A stretch of 64,000 nt of DNA. Origin: Paracoccus sediminicola (GTDB lineage: Bacteria > Pseudomonadota > Alphaproteobacteria > Rhodobacterales > Rhodobacteraceae). The notes beneath the pieces were generated by a model that ran no database searches, was not told the origin of the DNA, and was given only the letters and a program-made list of their open reading frames with translations. Each line of letters starts with the position of its first letter. The stretch's first letter is position 1. The stretch lies in NCBI RefSeq assembly GCF_027912835.1, contig NZ_CP115768.1:2534501-2598500 (forward strand), in the 5' to 3' direction. The position numbers were made by a program, and so were the translations under genes. Positions 23,877 to 31,093 of this stretch are shown here, piece by piece.

Positions 23877-25288
23877 TGCCGATTATTCGGGCCGATGACG
23901 ATACCGAATTCGACGTACATATGCCCTTCCTCATTGTGGGCGCCGGTGCCTGCGGCCTCGTCGCCGCGCTTGCGGCACATGAGGCGGGTCTGGATGCGGC
24001 CGTCCTTGAACGCGATGCGGTTCCGCGGGGCAGCACAGCGATGTCCTCGGGCTTTATCCCCGCAGCCGGGACGCGGTTTCAGGCCGAGCAGGGCGTAGAG
24101 GACAGCCCCGAGATCATGGCATCGGATATTCAGGGCAAGAACGGTCACGAGGCGGACCCGGATGTCCTCGCCGCTCTGACAAGGGAATCCGCATCCGTCA
24201 TCGAATGGCTGGCCGATATTCACGGTGTGGCGTTCTCGCTGGTGACCGGATTTCTTTATCCTGGTCATAGCCGAATGCGTATGCACGCCACGCCGCGTCG
24301 GACAGGTGAAGAGTTGATGGGATACCTCAGCGCCGCCGCCGAAGCCGCTGCCGTGCCAGTGATGACCCGCGCCCGGGCCGAGGATCTTTACGTCACCGCA
24401 GACGGGCGGATCAAGGGCGTGGGACTCACGAGGCCCGACGGTCAGCGTGAGGCAATCGGCTGCGACGCGCTGCTGCTGGCCTGCAACGGCTTTGGCGGCA
24501 ACCCCGAGCTCGTCGCCCGATACATCCCCGAGATGGAGAACGCCCCTTATCACGGCCACGACGGCAATGTCGGAGATGCGGTGGAATGGGGCGAGGCCAT
24601 CGGCGCCTCGCTTCGTGACCTTGGGGCCTATCAGGGTCACGGCTCGCTGGCGGTGCCGCAACAGACGCTGATCGCATGGGTCGTCATGCTGCGCGGCGGG
24701 ATCCAGATCAACGCTGAAGGGCGGCGCTTTTCGAACGAGCATGGCGGTTATTCCGAACAGGCCCGCGTGGTGCTGCGCCAGCCGGGCCAGACGGTGTGGA
24801 ACGTCTATGATTCCCGCATCCATGGCGCCTTGTCCGAGTTTCAGGACTATCGCGATGCAGAGGCCGCCGGGGCGGTCAGGATTTTCCAGACTGCGGACGA
24901 GATGGCCGTCGCGCTCGACTTGCCAATCAATGCCCTGAAAGAGACGCTGTCAGAGGTTTCATCGCTCTCCGATGAAAACGCCACCGACCGTTTCGGCAGA
25001 GCCTTCGGCAGAAAAACAAAGCTACACCCGCCCTATTATGCGATTCGGGTGACGGGCGCGCTGTTCCACACTCAGGGCGGGCTGGAGATCGACCCGCAAG
25101 GCAGGGTGCTCCGCAAGGATGGTTCTGCCTTCCCGAATCTTTATGCCGCCGGAGGTGCCGCGAGAGGAGTCTCCGGCAGCGGTGACAGCGGCTACAGCGC
25201 CGGCAACGGCTTGCTGAGCGCCGTGGTCATGGGCGCGATCGCAGCAAGGACAGCAGCGCGTGCGGTCGAGGGCGGCGGCGAAGGCTAG
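23876..25288 (+). CDS. FAD-dependent oxidoreductase, fumarate reductase/TcuA-like
   Basis: A 470-residue flavoprotein of the FAD_binding_2 family. It has FAD motif IVGAGACGLVAAL near residue 20, LACNGFGGNPELV in the middle, and the C-terminal TQGGLEID...NLYAAGGAA...GNGLLSA pattern shared by fumarate reductase, 3-oxosteroid dehydrogenase and tricarballylate dehydrogenase (TcuA). Such enzymes remove or add hydrogens across a C-C bond next to a carboxyl or carbonyl group. Here it could desaturate a succinate- or succinimide-like intermediate to the alkene that LeuCD hydrates. It is the last gene of the plus-strand operon. Confidence 0.85.
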   Translation: MPIIRADDDTEFDVHMPFLIVGAGACGLVAALAAHEAGLDAAVLERDAVPRGSTAMSSGFIPAAGTRFQAEQGVEDSPEIMASDIQGKNGHEADPDVLAALTRESASVIEWLADIHGVAFSLVTGFLYPGHSRMRMHATPRRTGEELMGYLSAAAEAAAVPVMTRARAEDLYVTADGRIKGVGLTRPDGQREAIGCDALLLACNGFGGNPELVARYIPEMENAPYHGHDGNVGDAVEWGEAIGASLRDLGAYQGHGSLAVPQQTLIAWVVMLRGGIQINAEGRRFSNEHGGYSEQARVVLRQPGQTVWNVYDSRIHGALSEFQDYRDAEAAGAVRIFQTADEMAVALDLPINALKETLSEVSSLSDENATDRFGRAFGRKTKLHPPYYAIRVTGALFHTQGGLEIDPQGRVLRKDGSAFPNLYAAGGAARGVSGSGDSGYSAGNGLLSAVVMGAIAARTAARAVEGGGEG

Positions 25289-25590
25289 ATCATTTTCAGA
25301 TCCTGTTGACGAGGCGCAGGTTCAGTCGCTGCCAGCTACGCCGAGCCTTTCGGTGTCGTGGACGTGCAAGTATTGCGAAGTGCGGTGGCTTTGATGGGCA
25401 AATCCTATAGCCTCTGTTGGCGTTCGGTCGAACCCCTGATCGGCACCGCGCTGAAGGTTGTTTCGATGTGGCTCGAACATCTGTGCGCCTGCACCCCCCG
25501 GGAGATTCCTTTCGCGAAGTTTCTGGTTTCTCCGGGGCTGCCAGTTTGTCGGCGGCGTGAAGCGGTTGGCGAAGGGCTGTTGGCCTCATT
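25289..25590. other. Intergenic stretch with no recognisable gene
   Basis: About 300 bp between the flavoprotein gene and the IS6 remnant. Short open frames exist on both strands, but none resembles a family I know, and stops are spread as in noncoding or decayed DNA. Confidence 0.5.
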
Positions 25591-25785
25591 GAGCTCAAGC
25601 GCGTTCACTTTCCGAATTCGGAGGTCATTTACATGGTGTTCTCTCATGTCCGCTAAGGTGTCTACTACCGCAATCTTAAATAGATCATGGCCGAACGCGG
25701 ATTGGACGCCGACCATTTGAGGTTAAGCAGTCGGCTGGCGAAATGCACGCCTCTGCTCATTGGCCAGGCTCTGGCCCGCAAGCGG
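25591..25785 (+). mobile_element. IS6-family transposase N-terminal remnant
   Basis: Sixty-five codons in one frame read like the start of an IS6/IS26-type transposase: a HFPNSEVI segment, GVYYRNLK, IMAERGLDADH, then SRLAKCTPLLIGQALARKR, which matches the RWV-K-xPLL-x-ARKR stretch. Two in-frame stops (25654-25656 and 25681-25683) and loss of the DDE domain show it is dead. It lies just outside the right-hand duplicated region, where such an element could have helped rearrange the locus. Confidence 0.65.
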
Positions 25786-25840
25786 TTGCTCGCTCCGCTC
25801 ACATGCGGCCTCGAGTCATTACCGCGTGGATACGGACCGG

Positions 25841-26053
25841 GTCGGCGTGGTAATGCGGGCGATCATTCGCAGGGTCGTGGTCTTGCCGCAACCGGACGGA
25901 CCCAGCAGAGATACGAAACTGCTTTTCTCCACGCTCAGATCGAGATCTTCGACAGCAGCAATCCGGTGATAGTGTTTTGTCAGCCCCTGAAGCTCAAGGA
26001 ATGCCATGCAACAGTCCTGACTTATGATTGAAAAAGCGGGTGGCCGCGGCGTA
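25841..26053 (-). pseudogene. Second-copy fragment of the ABC ATPase gene (5' end)
   Basis: This matches 5402-5612 with few changes. It covers codons 1 to about 55 of the PotA-like ATPase through Walker A (GPSGCGKTT) and the intergenic region up to the middle of the hairpin. The rest of the ATPase gene is missing, and the start now follows a truncated binding-protein fragment. Not functional. Confidence 0.9.
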
Positions 26054-26054
26054 T

Positions 26055-26183
26055 CTTCGATGGGGGCGCTGACGCCCAGTGCATCGGCCTGATTCATCGG
26101 CCCGTCATCCATAATCACGACGTCCAGCTCCTGCGCGCTCTGCTGAGCCTGTAGCCGCGCAAGGTTCTCGGTGGAGTTTCCGG
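26055..26183 (-). pseudogene. Second-copy fragment of the ABC binding-protein gene
   Basis: About 129 bp matching 6367-6498, an internal part of the solute-binding-protein gene. It is joined on one side to the ATPase fragment (about 750 bp lost) and on the other to the promoter repeat (about 190 bp lost, including the signal-peptide codons). Clear deletion debris of the ABC operon's second copy. Confidence 0.9.
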
Positions 26184-26650
26184 TTGCCGTCCGCTTGATT
26201 AGGCGGCGCAAGGTCACCGGATACTATTGAATTTAGTTAACAGACCCATTCCAAACGGTTATAATTGCTGCATGGCACGCCCCAATATCCGGCAAATCGA
26301 AGCTTTCAACGCCGTCATGAAAGGCGGATCTATCAGCAAGGCGGCGGAAACGCTGTTCGTCAGCCAGCCTGCCGTAAGCAAGATGATTCGCGCCTTCGAG
26401 GATGCGTGTGGCTTCAAGCTTTTCGTGCGCGCATCCAGCCGGATCCGACCAACGGCCGAAGCCCGCCGGCTGTTCATGGAAACAGAGAAGCTCCAAGCCG
26501 GAGTCGCCCGAGTCGAAAACACCGCCAAGGCCATACGCGGCCTGGAGCGCGGAGACCTGGCGGTCGTCGCCTTCCCGGCGCTGAGCTTTCGAGTGCTCCC
26601 ACGGGCAGCAGCGCAATTTATGCGCGCTCACAAGGATATATCTCTTCAAT
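26183..26650 (+). repeat. Direct repeat, right copy (LysR promoter and 5' half)
   Basis: Right-hand partner of the repeat at 6691-7160, same orientation, about 97-98% identical by direct base comparison. It runs into the intact LysR gene, whereas the left copy runs into unrelated DNA. Recombination between the two would delete the intervening block and leave one complete ABC-LysR locus. Confidence 0.95.
26237..26265 (+). promoter_or_regulatory. Promoter of the intact LysR gene
   Basis: TTAACA (26237-26242), a 17-bp spacer and a perfect TATAAT (26260-26265). The predicted transcription start is at or next to the ATG (26272), and no ribosome site precedes that ATG, so the message is probably leaderless. 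The left copy has TATAAC here. Confidence 0.5.
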
Positions 26651-27189
26651 TGTTGACACGCACATCGCCGAGCATTGCATCCTCAATGCTCACCGGCGAG
26701 GCAGATTTCGGAATTTCGCTGCTGGCGTCCCAGGACCCAGGTATCTCGTGCCGACCCTTTGCAACCTGTTCCATGGTCTGCGCCCTCCCGCCCGATCATC
26801 GGCTTATTGATCGGGACTGCATCGATCTGGCCGAGCTTGCGGGTGACCGGCTGATCACGCTTGGGCGCGCGGATACATCGCATCAACTTATCCTTGCTGC
26901 CCTGTCCGAGGCCGGCGTGACATTGGAGTTTGGCGTTGAGGCTCAGATGGCCGATGCCGCATGCGCCCTTGTCAGCGAACGGCTCGGCGTGTCCCTGGTC
27001 CCTTCGTTGATTACGCCGGGCTGGCCAGAAGAAAAGGTCGTGTTCAAACGAACCACGCCCGAGATCCGCATGAAAATCTGGCTTTATACGTCTGCCTTCG
27101 AACCGGTGCAGAAGCTGGCGCTGGTGCTCATGGAAAATCTGCGTAAGGATATTGGCCTGATCGAACGAAGCTTCGGGTTTGAGCAGTAG
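26272..27189 (+). CDS. LysR-family transcriptional regulator (intact copy)
   Basis: A 305-residue LysR regulator: winged helix at residues ~5-62 (SISKAAETLFVSQPAVSKMI) and a two-lobed effector domain at ~90-295. The start at 26272 is chosen because the longer frame from 26227 reads through the promoter. Its first 120 residues are identical to the truncated copy beside the ABC/dehydrogenase operon. It most likely regulates that operon in trans, 19.5 kb away, since the promoter it evolved with is still at 6672-6779. Fragments of its own former neighbour genes lie just upstream here. Confidence 0.93.
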   Translation: MARPNIRQIEAFNAVMKGGSISKAAETLFVSQPAVSKMIRAFEDACGFKLFVRASSRIRPTAEARRLFMETEKLQAGVARVENTAKAIRGLERGDLAVVAFPALSFRVLPRAAAQFMRAHKDISLQLLTRTSPSIASSMLTGEADFGISLLASQDPGISCRPFATCSMVCALPPDHRLIDRDCIDLAELAGDRLITLGRADTSHQLILAALSEAGVTLEFGVEAQMADAACALVSERLGVSLVPSLITPGWPEEKVVFKRTTPEIRMKIWLYTSAFEPVQKLALVLMENLRKDIGLIERSFGFEQ

Positions 27190-27499
27190 CGCTGCGCGAT
27201 GAAATTGCCCTGCCTCGCAGTCGTGAGTTCGATGCCCCGTCGCTGATCTTTTACGGAGGGGGTCACGCTCAAGCAGAGCGGCTGATTGAGTTCGCGGCAG
27301 CTCACGGGAATCGGTATTCAGCGCCAGCCGTGGCTGCGACAGACCGTTCCGGCCTCTTCCTTGGACGCCCGGCGGCAGCACAGCCAAGGCGCAGCTTGGA
27401 AACATCCATGACGCGAGGAAGCCGGCACTCACCGGGTGCAAGGCTACGCTTATCGCCATCGCCGGCCCGTGTGACCTTCTCCCGGAGAAAATGGTTGGT
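27190..27499 (+). other. Unassigned 310-bp stretch with a long start-less open frame
   Basis: One plus-strand frame stays open from the end of lysR to about 27502 and includes SLIFYGGGHAQAERLIEF, which looks protein-like, but there is no start codon near its beginning. It may be the tail of a lost gene or a GC-driven open frame. I do not recognise a family. Confidence 0.3.
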
Positions 27500-27910
27500 C
27501 TAGGGATTAGACTCAGTGCCGATGAAGGCGGTCGCCTCGATCTCGATCAGAGCTTCGTCCTCGACGAGATCGGCCACCACAACCAGCGACATGGCCGGGA
27601 AATGCCGGCCCATCACGCGGCGATAGGCGTCGCCGATTTCACGCTGATGCGCGAGATAGGTGGATTTGTCCTTCACGAACCATGTCAGGCGACCGATATC
27701 CGGCACGTCTCCGCCCGCAGCGCGGACGATCTCGACGATGTTGCTCAACGTCTGTTCCATCTGGCCGATGAAGTCGCCGGTCTCGAACTTCTTGTCGCGA
27801 TTCCAGCCAATCTGACCCCCGACATGCAGCGTCCCATCCGGCATCAACATGCCGTTCGCATAGCCCAGCGCCGGAGCCCATCCCTCGGGGTGGATCGTCT
27901 GTCCCGCCAT
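27500..27910 (-). CDS. RidA/YjgF-family protein lacking the catalytic arginine
   Basis: A 136-residue protein of the RidA superfamily (GGQIGWNRDKKFETGDF; C-terminal IEIEATAFIG). Canonical RidA has an arginine in a PARS-type segment that is needed to deaminate enamine/imine intermediates; here the segment reads PAMSLVVV, so that residue is absent. It is therefore probably one of the Rid subfamilies with another or unknown role. Start set at MAGQTIH (27910), matching usual family length. It stands alone, convergent with lysR. Confidence 0.82.
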   Translation of the reverse strand: MAGQTIHPEGWAPALGYANGMLMPDGTLHVGGQIGWNRDKKFETGDFIGQMEQTLSNIVEIVRAAGGDVPDIGRLTWFVKDKSTYLAHQREIGDAYRRVMGRHFPAMSLVVVADLVEDEALIEIEATAFIGTESNP

Positions 27911-28080
27911 TCTCGCTCCCCAGATTTTCCGCCAATATCTTGCTGACAATGGAGAGGTTAGCGAGCCCGCCGTAAAACTTCAATCTTAAAATGTTCAAGC
28001 ACAAAGCTTGTGCTTCGCCGTGGCGCGGCTTGACGCTGCGGGCGCATCCTGCTCTGGCTGACCCAAAGCGGAGAACGACG

Positions 28081-28833
28081 ATGGCGGAAACCCAGGCCGA
28101 GCTGCGGCAGAAGGCAGAGAATGATCTCGTGCTATCCTTCCTCGCGGTTCGCCGTGCCATCGGTTATCTGGGCTTCTTCCTGCCCGTGGTGCTGATCCTC
28201 TATGGGATCCTGTCGGCGGACGGGATCCTTAACAGTATTTCGGCCTATTATTACAGCCCGATGCGCGAGATCCTTGTCGGCACGCTCTGTGCACAGGCGG
28301 TGTTTCTCTGGAGCTACGAGGGGTATCGTCCTCTGACCCCGCAATTGCTGACCGACCAGAATATCGCAAGGCTGGCCGCAATCGGCGCGCTTGGCATCGC
28401 GTTGCTGCCCACGGCCGAAGATCTCGTCTATGAAAACCCTGCCGGTGCGCCCGTCACTGTCGAGCAACCGGTGGACTGCACGGTCGCGCAATGTGTGCTG
28501 GGTGAAGGCGTCACGGCGCTGCTGCATCTGGCGAGCGCGGGGATATTCTTCGGCGCGCTTGCCATCTTCTGTCTTGTATTGTTCGTTCGCGGCAGCAGGG
28601 AGACCGCCGAGAAGCGCGCGCGGCAGAGGATCTATCGGATCTGCGGGTGGGTCATCCTTGCCGCTTTGGCCGCGATGGCCGCAATCCTCGTATTCGATCC
28701 CGAAGGCCGCCTTTCGGCGCTGCGTCCGATCTTCTGGCTAGAAACGCTGGCCTGCTTCGCCTTTGCGACAAGCTGGACAGTCAAGGGGCGCAGGATGCGG
28801 CCTCTGGTCCGAATGGCGCAGGAAGCGACATGA
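28081..28833 (+). CDS. Multi-spanning membrane protein of unknown function
   Basis: A 250-residue protein with about six hydrophobic helices (near residues 20-40, 62-85, 98-115, 145-172, 187-207 and 217-236). A conserved-looking motif SAYYYSPMREILVG lies in the first loop. Two cysteines in the loop before helix 4 (CTVAQC) may face the periplasm. The stop overlaps the start of a HAD phosphatase gene as ATGA, so the two are coupled. I do not recognise a function. Confidence 0.75.
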   Translation: MAETQAELRQKAENDLVLSFLAVRRAIGYLGFFLPVVLILYGILSADGILNSISAYYYSPMREILVGTLCAQAVFLWSYEGYRPLTPQLLTDQNIARLAAIGALGIALLPTAEDLVYENPAGAPVTVEQPVDCTVAQCVLGEGVTALLHLASAGIFFGALAIFCLVLFVRGSRETAEKRARQRIYRICGWVILAALAAMAAILVFDPEGRLSALRPIFWLETLACFAFATSWTVKGRRMRPLVRMAQEAT

Positions 28834-29495
28834 AATCCTGCCAGAATCCATCCCTGACCGATTTTGCCGGTGCGGTGTTCGATCTCGACGGCACGCTGGT
28901 TGACAGCGAACCCGCATGGGCGCGCGCCAAGAACATCGTCGCCGAGCGCCATGGGCGCAGGATCACCGCCGCCCAGCTCGAAGCCAGCATTGGGCGTAGC
29001 ATGGACGATCTCGTTGCCGAAGTGTTTGCCCCCTCCGACAAGGGCGCTGCCCGCGCCATCGAGGAGGAGATCTTTACCGAGGCGGATAATTGGCTGCCTC
29101 AGCTTCGCACGCCTATTGCGGGAGCGGCAGCGTTTCTCCGCGACGTGAAGGGGCTGGGTCTGGTCGTCGCGATATGCTCGTCCTCGCCCGAGCGGTTGAT
29201 CCGAGATGCACTCGCCGAGCTGCGCGTTTCGGATTCTGTCGATCTTGTGGTCTCTGCCGACCCACTGCCACGCCGAAAGCCCGATCCGATGCCATATAGC
29301 GTCACGGCAGACCGGCTCGGCCGCGCTCCGGCAAGGTTGATCGCCTTCGAGGATGCGGTCGCCGGGGCGCGCTCGGCCAAGGATGCGGGGCTGTTCACGG
29401 TGGCAGTCGGCCCCGAGGCCGGGCGTGATGGGCTTCGCTTCTGCGATCTCCGCGCCCCGGATTATCGGGCCCTTCGTCGCCTGTTTTCGCTCTGA
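28830..29495 (+). CDS. HAD-superfamily phosphatase (beta-phosphoglucomutase-like)
   Basis: A 221-residue cytosolic HAD hydrolase with all four motifs: DLDGTLVDSEP (nucleophile Asp), CSSSPERL, the RKPDP lysine, and FEDAVAGARSA. A four-helix cap lies at about residues 25-85. Small sugar phosphates or phosphoglycolate are the usual substrates of this branch; specificity cannot be read here. The ATG at 28830 overlaps the membrane-protein stop. Confidence 0.88.
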   Translation: MKSCQNPSLTDFAGAVFDLDGTLVDSEPAWARAKNIVAERHGRRITAAQLEASIGRSMDDLVAEVFAPSDKGAARAIEEEIFTEADNWLPQLRTPIAGAAAFLRDVKGLGLVVAICSSSPERLIRDALAELRVSDSVDLVVSADPLPRRKPDPMPYSVTADRLGRAPARLIAFEDAVAGARSAKDAGLFTVAVGPEAGRDGLRFCDLRAPDYRALRRLFSL

Positions 29496-29696
29496 CCAGG
29501 CATAAGTTGCCCATTTTCAGGGCGGTGGAAAGGCCGCGCTTTTCGAGTTGACCGCATCGGCAGCGAACGGCGCAACACGCAAGCCAGATGTGGTGTGTCG
29601 GTCAGGCAACCGCCCCAACACCACTAAGCGCAAACGCAAGCGCGATCCCGTCATCCGGAAGCTTTGCAATCGGCGCGCCGGTTTCGGCGTAGGCGC

Positions 29697-30401
29697 TTAC
29701 TCGATGGCGAGGCCTGGGCTGCGCCTCTCGAACAGACGTTCGCGCCCGCCGCGCAGGTGGTTCAGCATTAGGCTGCGCGCTTCCTGCCCGTTGCGGTTGC
29801 GAATCGCGTCGAAGATTCTCTCATGCTCGGCGAGGCCGCGCGGCGTGCCGCTGGCATCGGTCTGAATCGTGATGCCCTGAAACCGCAGACCTGCCGCCAG
29901 ATGCTCCTTGAGCGCCGCCATGGAGATCGAGAAATAGCTGTTGTCGCTGGCAATGCAGACCGCAAGGTGAAACTGGAAATCAGCCTCTTCCCGCTGCGCG
30001 TGGCGATTGGCTGCGCTGCGCATCAGCTCCATCGCGGAACCAATGGTGGCCAGCGAGTTGGCGGTATGGCGTTCAGCGGCGAGCGCGGCGGCCTCGGGCT
30101 CTATGATCATGCGAAACTCATAGCAGTTGAGCAGATCGGCGACATTCTCGAGCTTTCCAAACCCGAGCGGGTTTTTCAGCCCCTGCGTGCGCACGAAACT
30201 GCCGGCACCCTGTCGTGAATAGACAAGGCCGCGTTCGCGCAAACGGCGAAGGGCTTCGCGGACGATCGGTCGCGAGACCTCGAATTCAGCAGAAAGTTCA
30301 TGTTCGGTGGGCAAGCGTTCGTCATCGGCATAGGCGCCGGACTTGATCGACTGCTCGAGCCGTTCGAACACAACATCTGCAAGACTGCGTCGTGGGTTCA
30401 T
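29697..30401 (-). CDS. FadR-subfamily GntR regulator
   Basis: A 234-residue regulator with winged helix (LPTEHELSAEFEVSRPIVREAL, residues ~28-50) and an all-helical FCD effector domain with likely metal-binding residues (DFQFHLAV, LAEHERIF, MLNHL). FCD regulators often respond to sugar acids, lactate, pyruvate or similar metabolites. The gene has its own AT-rich upstream region (30402-30634), and no obvious target operon is adjacent on either side. Its target is unknown. Confidence 0.88.
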   Translation of the reverse strand: MNPRRSLADVVFERLEQSIKSGAYADDERLPTEHELSAEFEVSRPIVREALRRLRERGLVYSRQGAGSFVRTQGLKNPLGFGKLENVADLLNCYEFRMIIEPEAAALAAERHTANSLATIGSAMELMRSAANRHAQREEADFQFHLAVCIASDNSYFSISMAALKEHLAAGLRFQGITIQTDASGTPRGLAEHERIFDAIRNRNGQEARSLMLNHLRGGRERLFERRSPGLAIE

Positions 30402-30634
30402 TCAGTTACCTTCAAAAAAAGCGACGGTTACTAAGTGCCTCTACTATAAACAGTCCGGTCAAACCGATGTAACTACTTGATTTAACGGGATGATCCGAAA
30501 CTTGCGCACCATCATAAACCGAAAATCGTTATCAAGTCGTTAACTTTGCAACAGTTTCTATACACCGGTATTTTGAACAGTTTTTCAAGTGAACCGCCGT
30601 CACGATAACAAATACAGATCTGACGGGGCTGGCC

Positions 30635-31093
30635 TCAGCGCAACACTATGCCCAGACAATGTGCCACCCGCGCACGAAAATGCGGAACTGCCTGCGCGTG
30701 CCGGATATAGTCGGACACTGCCATGAGCCGCCACGTCTGCCCTTCATTTCCGAAGCGGATGGCAGCAATGTCGGACTGATCGAGCTGCCCCGTATAGAAG
30801 ATTGCTATGCTACGCTCGTCGATCGGACTTGAAAATGCGAATCTGCGCGCGAGACGCGACGGAAGAAAGCCGAGGCCAAACTCCTCCCTCAATTCACGCA
30901 GCGCGCAATCGACGGCGGATTCGGCACCTTCCCGGCCTCCCCCCGGCAAATCCCAATGGCCCGGAAAGGCGATCCCGGGAAAGTCGTCGCGCAGATAGAC
31001 CAGCATCTTGCCGTCGATGGTCAGGACCAGCTTTGTACCGATAAAATCCTCACCCTCGCGCCATGCCACCTCTGTCGCGAGTGGCACATTCAT
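30635..31093 (-). CDS. NUDIX hydrolase
   Basis: A 152-residue protein with a full NUDIX box spanning about residues 52-74: GG-REGAES...RELREEFGL. It hydrolyses a nucleoside-diphosphate-linked compound using Mg2+. The start overlaps the stop of the N-formylglutamate amidohydrolase-like gene as ATGA, so the two are co-translated. House-cleaning or a specific role cannot be separated. Confidence 0.9.
   Translation of the reverse strand: MNVPLATEVAWREGEDFIGTKLVLTIDGKMLVYLRDDFPGIAFPGHWDLPGGGREGAESAVDCALRELREEFGLGFLPSRLARRFAFSSPIDERSIAIFYTGQLDQSDIAAIRFGNEGQTWRLMAVSDYIRHAQAVPHFRARVAHCLGIVLR

Noticed and set aside
25358..25720. A 120-codon plus-strand open frame after the flavoprotein gene
   Set aside because: No recognisable motif, and it overlaps the IS6 remnant in a different frame; most likely noncoding.
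30402..30634. FadR-type operator upstream of the GntR gene at 29697
   Set aside because: The region is AT-rich with several GTTAC-like words but no clear inverted repeat of the expected spacing.
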